Of a stretch of 64,000 bases of DNA, positions 59,461-64,000 are shown piece after piece. The DNA comes from Panulirus ornatus (Eukaryota; Arthropoda; Malacostraca; Decapoda; Palinuridae): NCBI RefSeq assembly GCF_036320965.1, contig NC_092264.1, positions 12,312,394-12,376,393 of the forward strand. The letters run 5' to 3'. The notes beneath the pieces were generated by a model that saw only the letters and a program-made list of their open reading frames with translations, did no database searches and was not told the origin of the DNA. How positions within the stretch are numbered: the first letter of the stretch is position 1; every line of letters starts with the position of its first letter. The translations under genes were made by a program, and so were the position numbers.

Positions 59461-59758
59461 GACTCTTTAATAAGCTCGGTCAACTGTTGCAATGCGACTA
59501 TGGGCGGAAGACGGTCCAAAAAGGAGAACATAAGGTAGATTTGGTGTGTTGATGTACCCGGATGACGTCATTTGATAGATGGGGCTTGGAACTTACTGAC
59601 CAATCATTGATCAGGTAATTTGTGTGTTCAGAGCCCCGCTCTTCTCATGACGTCACCCGAGAGCTCAGAGTAGCAACGCAACCTTATGATGTCCTGTTTG
59701 GTTTCTCTTCCCCTCAGGTCGCCTTTCTTGGCCTCGCTGGCTCATTCATGTGAATGTC
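59461..59758 (+). repeat. Reference monomer (B2) showing two inverted ~149-bp arms
   Basis: This 298-bp copy shows the dyad architecture. GGGGCT at 59,581-59,586 mirrors AGCCCC at 59,632-59,637. TGACGTCA at 59,563-59,570 mirrors TGACGTCA at 59,648-59,655. CCCGG at 59,557-59,561 mirrors CCGAG at 59,657-59,661. All three pairs share the centre 59,609, which is the midpoint of the monomer. CATAAGGTAG near 59,529-59,538 mirrors CAACCTTATG near 59,679-59,688, one base off. The second dyad centre is GTCGAC at 59,756-59,761, about 150 bp away. By eye the inner ~85 bp of the arms agree at roughly two thirds of positions; the outer ~45 bp agree poorly. Confidence 0.85.
59563..59655. promoter_or_regulatory. 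93-bp CRE-to-CRE dyad with GC-rich blocks and CCAAT box (representative)
   Basis: Two perfect CRE/ATF palindromes (TGACGTCA) bound a 93-bp imperfect palindrome. Inside lie GGGGCT, a CCAAT box at 59,600-59,604, TGATCA at 59,608-59,613 and AGCCCC. Many monomers of other types read CCCCGCCC at the last position, an Sp1/KLF-like core. The same spacing occurs elsewhere, for example TGACGTCA at 15,541-15,548 and 15,626-15,633, and at 53,744-53,751 and 53,829-53,836. The motifs are seen directly and their usual binders (CREB/ATF, NF-Y, Sp1/KLF) are known. Whether they act here is not known. Confidence 0.5.
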
Positions 59759-61155
59759 GACTCTTTAATAAGCTCGGTGAACTGCTGCAATGCGACTATG
59801 GGCGGAAGACGGTCCAAAAAGGAGAACATGAGGTAGATTTGGTGTGTTGATGTACCCGGATGACGTCATTTGATAGGTAGGGCTTGTAACTTACCGACCA
59901 ATCATTGATCAGATAATTTGTGGGTTCAGAGCCCCGCTCTTCTCATGACGTCACCCGGGAGCTCGGGCAACTGCTGAAATTGCTGAAATGCAACTCCTGG
60001 CAGAAGGCGGTTCAAATAGGAGGACATAATGTATGGTTGCTGCGATGAAGTACACGGCTGACGTCATCTGATAGGTGGGGTTTGGCATTGACCGACCAAT
60101 CATTCATTCATCAGATAACTTGTGGGTTCAGAGCCCCGCTCTTTTCAAAACATCACCCGGGAGCTCAGAGAAGCAACCTTACCTTATGATGTCCTGTTTG
60201 GTTCTTCTTCCGTTCACGGTGGCCTTTCTTGGCCTTGTTGGCTTATTCATGTGAATGTCGACTCTTTAGTAAGCTCGGACAACAGCTGAAATGAGACTCT
60301 GGCCGGAAGACGGTGCAAACAGGAGAACATAAGTTTGGGTTGCTGCGTTGAAGTACACGGCTGACGTCATCTGATAGGTGGGGTTTGGCATTGACCGACC
60401 AATCATTCATTCATCAGATAACTTGTGGGTTCAGAGCCCCGCTCTTTTCAAAACATCACCCGGGAGCTCAGAGAAGCAACCTTACCTTATGATGTCCTGT
60501 TTGGTTCTTCTTCCGTTCACGGTGGCCTTTCTTGGCCTTGTTGGCTTATTCATGTGAATGTCGACTCTTTAATAAGCTCGGACAACAGCTGAAATGCGAC
60601 TCTGGGTGGAAGACGGTCCAAAAAGGAGAACATAAGGTAGATTTGGTGTGTTGATGTACCCGGATGACGTCATTTGATAGATGAGGCTTGGAACTTACCG
60701 ACCAATCATTGATCAGACAATTTGTGTGTTCAGAGCCCCGCTCTTCTCCTGACTGCACCCGGGAGCTCAGAGTAGCAACCCTACCTTATGATGTCCTGTT
60801 TGGTTCCTCTTCTCCTCACGTCGCCTTTCTTGGCCTCGGTAGCTCATTCATGTGAATGTTGACTCTTTAATAAGCTCGATCAACTGTTGAAATGCGACTC
60901 TGGGTGGAAGACAGTCCAAATAGGAGAACATAAGGTAGAGTTCCTGCGTTAAAGTAGCCGGATGACGTCGTCTGATGGGTTGGGCTTGGACATGACCAAT
61001 CATTGGTCAGATGGTTTATAGGAAAAAAATCCCGCCCTTCTCATGACGTCACTCGGGCAACTGAGAGTAGCAACCCTACCTTATGTGTTCCTATTTTGTT
61101 TGTCTTCCCCTCACGTCGCCTTTATTTGCCTCGCTTGCTTATTCATGTGAATGTT

Positions 61156-62057
61156 GACTCTTTAATATAAAAAGCTCGGTCAACTGCTGAAATGCGACTA
61201 TGGTCGGAAGACGGTCCAAATAGAACATAAGGTAGGGTTACTGCTTTGAAGTAGTCGGAAGACGTCATGTGATACGTGGGGTTTGGGAATAACCGACCAA
61301 TCATTGATGAGAAAATTTGTGGGTTCAGAGCCCCGCCCTTCTCATGACATCACCCGGCAGCTAAGAGAAGCAACCCTACCTTATGATGTGCTGTTTGGTT
61401 TCTCTTCTGGTCACGGTGGCCTTTCTTGGCCTCTTTGGCTCATTCATGTGAATGTCGACTCTTTAATAAGCTCGGTCAACTGTTGCAATGCGACTATGGG
61501 CGGAAGACGGTCCAAAAAGGAGAACGTAAGGTAGATTTGGTGTGTTGATGTACCCGGATGACGTTATTTGATAGATGGGGCTTGGAACTTACCTACCAAT
61601 CATTGATCAGACAATTTGTGTGTTCAGAGCCCCGCTCTTCTCCTGACTGCACCCGGGAGCTCAGAGTAGCAACCCTATCTTATGATGTCCTGTTTGGTTC
61701 CTCTTCCCCTCACGTCGCCTTTCTTCGCCTCGGTAGCTCATTCATGTGAATGTTGACTCTTTAATAAGCTCGATCAACTGTTGAAATGCGACTCTGGGCG
61801 GAAGCTTGTCTAAATAGGAGAACATAAGGTAGAGTTCCTGCGTTAAAGTAGCCGGATGACGTTGTCTGATGGGTTGGGCTTGGACATGACCAATCATTGG
61901 TCAGATAGATAGATGGTTTATAGGAAAAAAATCCCGCCCTTCTCATGACGTCACTCGGGCAACTGAGAGTAGCAACCCTACCTTATGTGTTCCTATTTGG
62001 TTTGGCTTCCCCTCACGTCGCCTTTATTTGCCTCGCTTGCTTATTTATGTGAATGTT
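61156..62057 (+). repeat. HOR unit A-B1-C (902 bp)
   Basis: A 61,156-61,456; B1 61,457-61,754; C 61,755-62,057. A matches the copy at 52,442. C matches the copy at 56,241 (GTCTAAATAGG, GATGACGTTGTC, CTTATTTATGTG). The unit is therefore a mosaic of two distant relatives. Confidence 0.85.
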
Positions 62058-64000
62058 GACTCTTTGATATAATAAGCTCGGTCAGCTGCTGAAATGCGAC
62101 TATGGTCGGAAGACGGTCCAAATAGGAGAACATAAGGTAGGGTTTCTGCTTTGAAGTAGTCGGAAGACGTCATCTGATACGTGGGGTTTGGGAATAACCG
62201 ACCAATCATTGATTAGAAAATTTGTGGGTTCAGAGCCCCGCCCTTCTCATGACATCACCCGGGAGCTCAGAGAAGCAACCCTACCTTATGATGTGCTGTT
62301 TGGTTTCTCTTCTGGTCACGGTGGCCTTTATTGGCCTCTTTGGCTCATTCATGTGAATGTCGACTCTTTAATAAGCTCGATCAACTGTTGCAATGCGACT
62401 ATGGGCGGAAGACGGTCCAAAAAGGAGAACATAAGGTAGATTTGGTGTGTTGATGTACCCGGATGACGTCATTTGATAGATGGGGCTTGTAACTTACTGA
62501 TCATTCATTGATCAGATAATTTGTGTGTTCAGAGCCCCGCTCTTCTCCTGACGTCACCCGAGAGCTCAGAGTAGCAACGCAACCTTATGATGTCCTGTTT
62601 GGTTTCTCTTCCCCTCAGGTCGCCTTTCTTGGCCTCGCTGGCTCATTCATGTGAATGTTGTTGACTCTTTAATAAGCTCAGTCATCTGGTAAAATGCGAC
62701 TCTGGGCGGAAGACGGTCCAAATAGGAGAACATAAGGTAGAGTTCCTCCGTTAAAGTAATCGGATGACGTCGTCTGACGGGTTGGGCTTTTACATGACCA
62801 ATCATTGGTCAGATAGATGGTTTATAGGTACAAAATCCCGTCCTTCTCATGACGTCACTCGGGCAACTGTGAGTAGCAACCCTACCTTATGATGTCCTAT
62901 TTGGTTTCTCTTCCCCTCACGTCGCCTTTTTTTGCCTCGCTAGCTCATTCATGTGTGAATGTAGAAGACTCTTTGATAAGCTCGGTCAACTGCTGAAATG
63001 CGACTATGGTCGGAAGACGGTCCAAATAGGAGAACATAATGTAGGTTTGCTGCTTTGAAGTAGTCGGCTGACGTCATCTGATACGTGGGGTTTGGGATTA
63101 ACCGACCAATCAATCATTGATGTGATAATTTGTGGGTTCAGAGCCCCGCCCTTCTCATGACATCACCCGGGAGCTCAGAGAAGGAACCCTACCTTATGAT
63201 ATGCTTTTTGGTTTCTCTTCTGCTCACGGTGGCCTTTCTTGGCCTCGCTGGCTCATTCATGTGAATGTCGACTCTTTAATAAGCTCGGTGAACTGCTGCA
63301 ATGCGACTCTGGGCGGAATACGGTCCAAAAAGGAGAACATGAGGTAGATTTGGTGTGTTGATGTACCCGGATGACGTCATTTGATAGGTAGGACTTGTAA
63401 CTTACCGACCAATCATTGATCAGATAATTTGTGGGTTCAGAGCCCCGCTCTTCTCATGACGTCACCCGGGAGCTCGGGCAACTGCTGAAATTGCTGAAAT
63501 GCAACTCTTGGCAGAAGGCGGTTCAAATAGGAGGACATAATGTATGGTTGCTGCGATGAAGTACACGGCTGACGTCATCTGATAGGTGGGGTTTGGCATT
63601 CACCGACCAATCATTCATTCATCAGATAACTTGTGGGTTCAGAGCCCCGCTCTTTTCAAAACATCACCCGGGAGCTCAGAGAAGCAACCTTACCTTATGA
63701 TTTCCTGTTTGGTTCTTCTTCCGTTCACGGTGGCCTTTCTTGGCCTTGTTGGCTTATTCATGTGAATGTCGACTCTTTAATAAGCTCGGACAACAGCTGA
63801 AATGCGACTCTGGGTGGAAGACGGTCCAAAAAGGAGAACATAAGGTAGATTTGGTGTGTTGATGTACCCGGATGACGTCATTTGATAGATGAGGCTTGGA
63901 ACTTACCGACCAATCATTGATCAGACAATTTGTGTGTTCAGAACCCCGCTCTTCTCCTGACTGCACCCGGGAGCTCAGAGTAGCAACCCTACCTTATGAT
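62058..64000 (+). repeat. HOR unit A-B2-F-G-B3D-E, cut by window edge
   Basis: A 62,058-62,361; B2 62,362-62,662; F 62,663-62,966; G 62,967-63,269; B3D 63,270-63,770; partial E 63,771-64,000. B2 and F share the TGATCATTC and TCTGACGGGTTGGGC variants with 53,644-54,246. Confidence 0.85.

Larger units (their letters stand above)
59157..61155 (+). repeat. HOR unit A-B2-B3D-H-E-C (1,999 bp)
   Basis: A 59,157-59,460; B2 59,461-59,758; B3D 59,759-60,259; H 60,260-60,562; E 60,563-60,860; C 60,861-61,155. With the next A-B1-C it rebuilds the 2.9-kb super-unit seen at 43,559. Confidence 0.86.
1..64000 (+). repeat. Satellite array of ~300-bp monomers
   Basis: The whole window is one tandem array of monomers of about 295-305 bp (about 500 bp for the B3D double form), all in the same orientation. 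Landmarks recur in fixed order: GACTCTTTAATAAGCTCGG, GGAAGACGGTCCAAA, CATAAGGTAGGGTT, GATGACGTCAT, CCAATCATTGATCAG, TTCAGAGCCCCGC, a second TGACGTCA, AGCAACCCTACCTTATG, TGGCCTTTCTTGGCCTC and ATTCATGTGAATGT. Subtypes differ by diagnostic substitutions and indels and follow each other in repeated orders, which is higher-order repeat organisation. No flanking unique sequence is reached, so the array extends beyond both ends. I do not recognise the family by name. Confidence 0.97.

Noticed and set aside
59563..59655. The 93-bp CRE-bounded palindrome as a MITE inserted into a satellite
   Set aside because: The symmetry continues beyond the CREs through CCCGG and on to CATAAGG and the next dyad centre, so it is part of the monomer design. 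No target-site duplication is visible.
1..64000. CRISPR array or bacterial repeat
   Set aside because: There are no unique spacers, the repeat is about 300 bp with HOR structure, and no bacterial genes are present.
1..64000. Telomeric or rDNA-spacer origin, prompted by CCCTACC and promoter-like boxes
   Set aside because: No TTAGGG-type tandem repeat and no rRNA sequence occur in the window, so there is nothing to support either assignment.

Overview
The window is one continuous block of eukaryotic satellite DNA. I find no protein-coding gene, rRNA, tRNA, CRISPR array or intact transposon. About 64,000/300, or roughly 210, copies of a ~300-bp monomer lie head to tail in one orientation, interrupted only by short AAT-type microsatellites. 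The taxon cannot be named from the sequence. A long satellite array with AAT microsatellites, CRE, CCAAT and GC-box motifs and no bacterial gene organisation points to a eukaryote, probably an animal; that last step is inference.

The monomer has an unusual internal design. It is an imperfect inverted dimer of two ~150-bp arms, so the array alternates between two dyad centres. One lies at the CCAATCATTG/TGATCA core and the other at GTCGAC/GTTGAC. Each copy can carry two CRE palindromes (TGACGTCA) exactly 93 bp apart end to end, with GC-rich blocks (GGGGCT/AGCCCC) and a CCAAT box between them. Many copies have lost one or both CREs, often by a single CpG change.

Monomers fall into recognisable subtypes, for which I use local labels: A, B1, B2, B3D, C, E, F, G, H, and the divergent J1, J2, K, L, M and X. 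They are arranged in higher-order repeat (HOR) units built on an A-B-C skeleton. The units are A-B1-C (~0.90 kb), A-B3D-E-C (~1.40 kb), A-B3D-H-E-C (~1.70 kb), A-B2-B3D-H-E-C (~2.00 kb), A-B2-F-G-B3D-E-C (~2.30 kb) and A-B2-F-G-B3D-H-E-C (~2.61 kb). B3D is a ~500-bp double monomer with a fixed ~110-bp internal deletion.

Layout: 1-14,235 holds mixed HOR units; 14,236-19,409 a long unit with divergent J1-J2-K monomers and an AAT tract; 19,410-21,616 ordinary units; 21,617-24,770 divergent monomers around a 270-bp AT-rich microsatellite; 24,770-31,184 the same satellite with very dense indels and homopolymer expansions, most likely uncorrected assembly error; 31,185-39,220 divergent J/K/M/X monomers around a 3.47-kb unit that then begins again; 39,220-64,000 a clean, recently homogenised array with a 2.9-kb super-repeat and patchwork duplications. 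Monomer boundaries were placed by eye at the GACTC that follows the conserved ATTCATGTGAATGT box.
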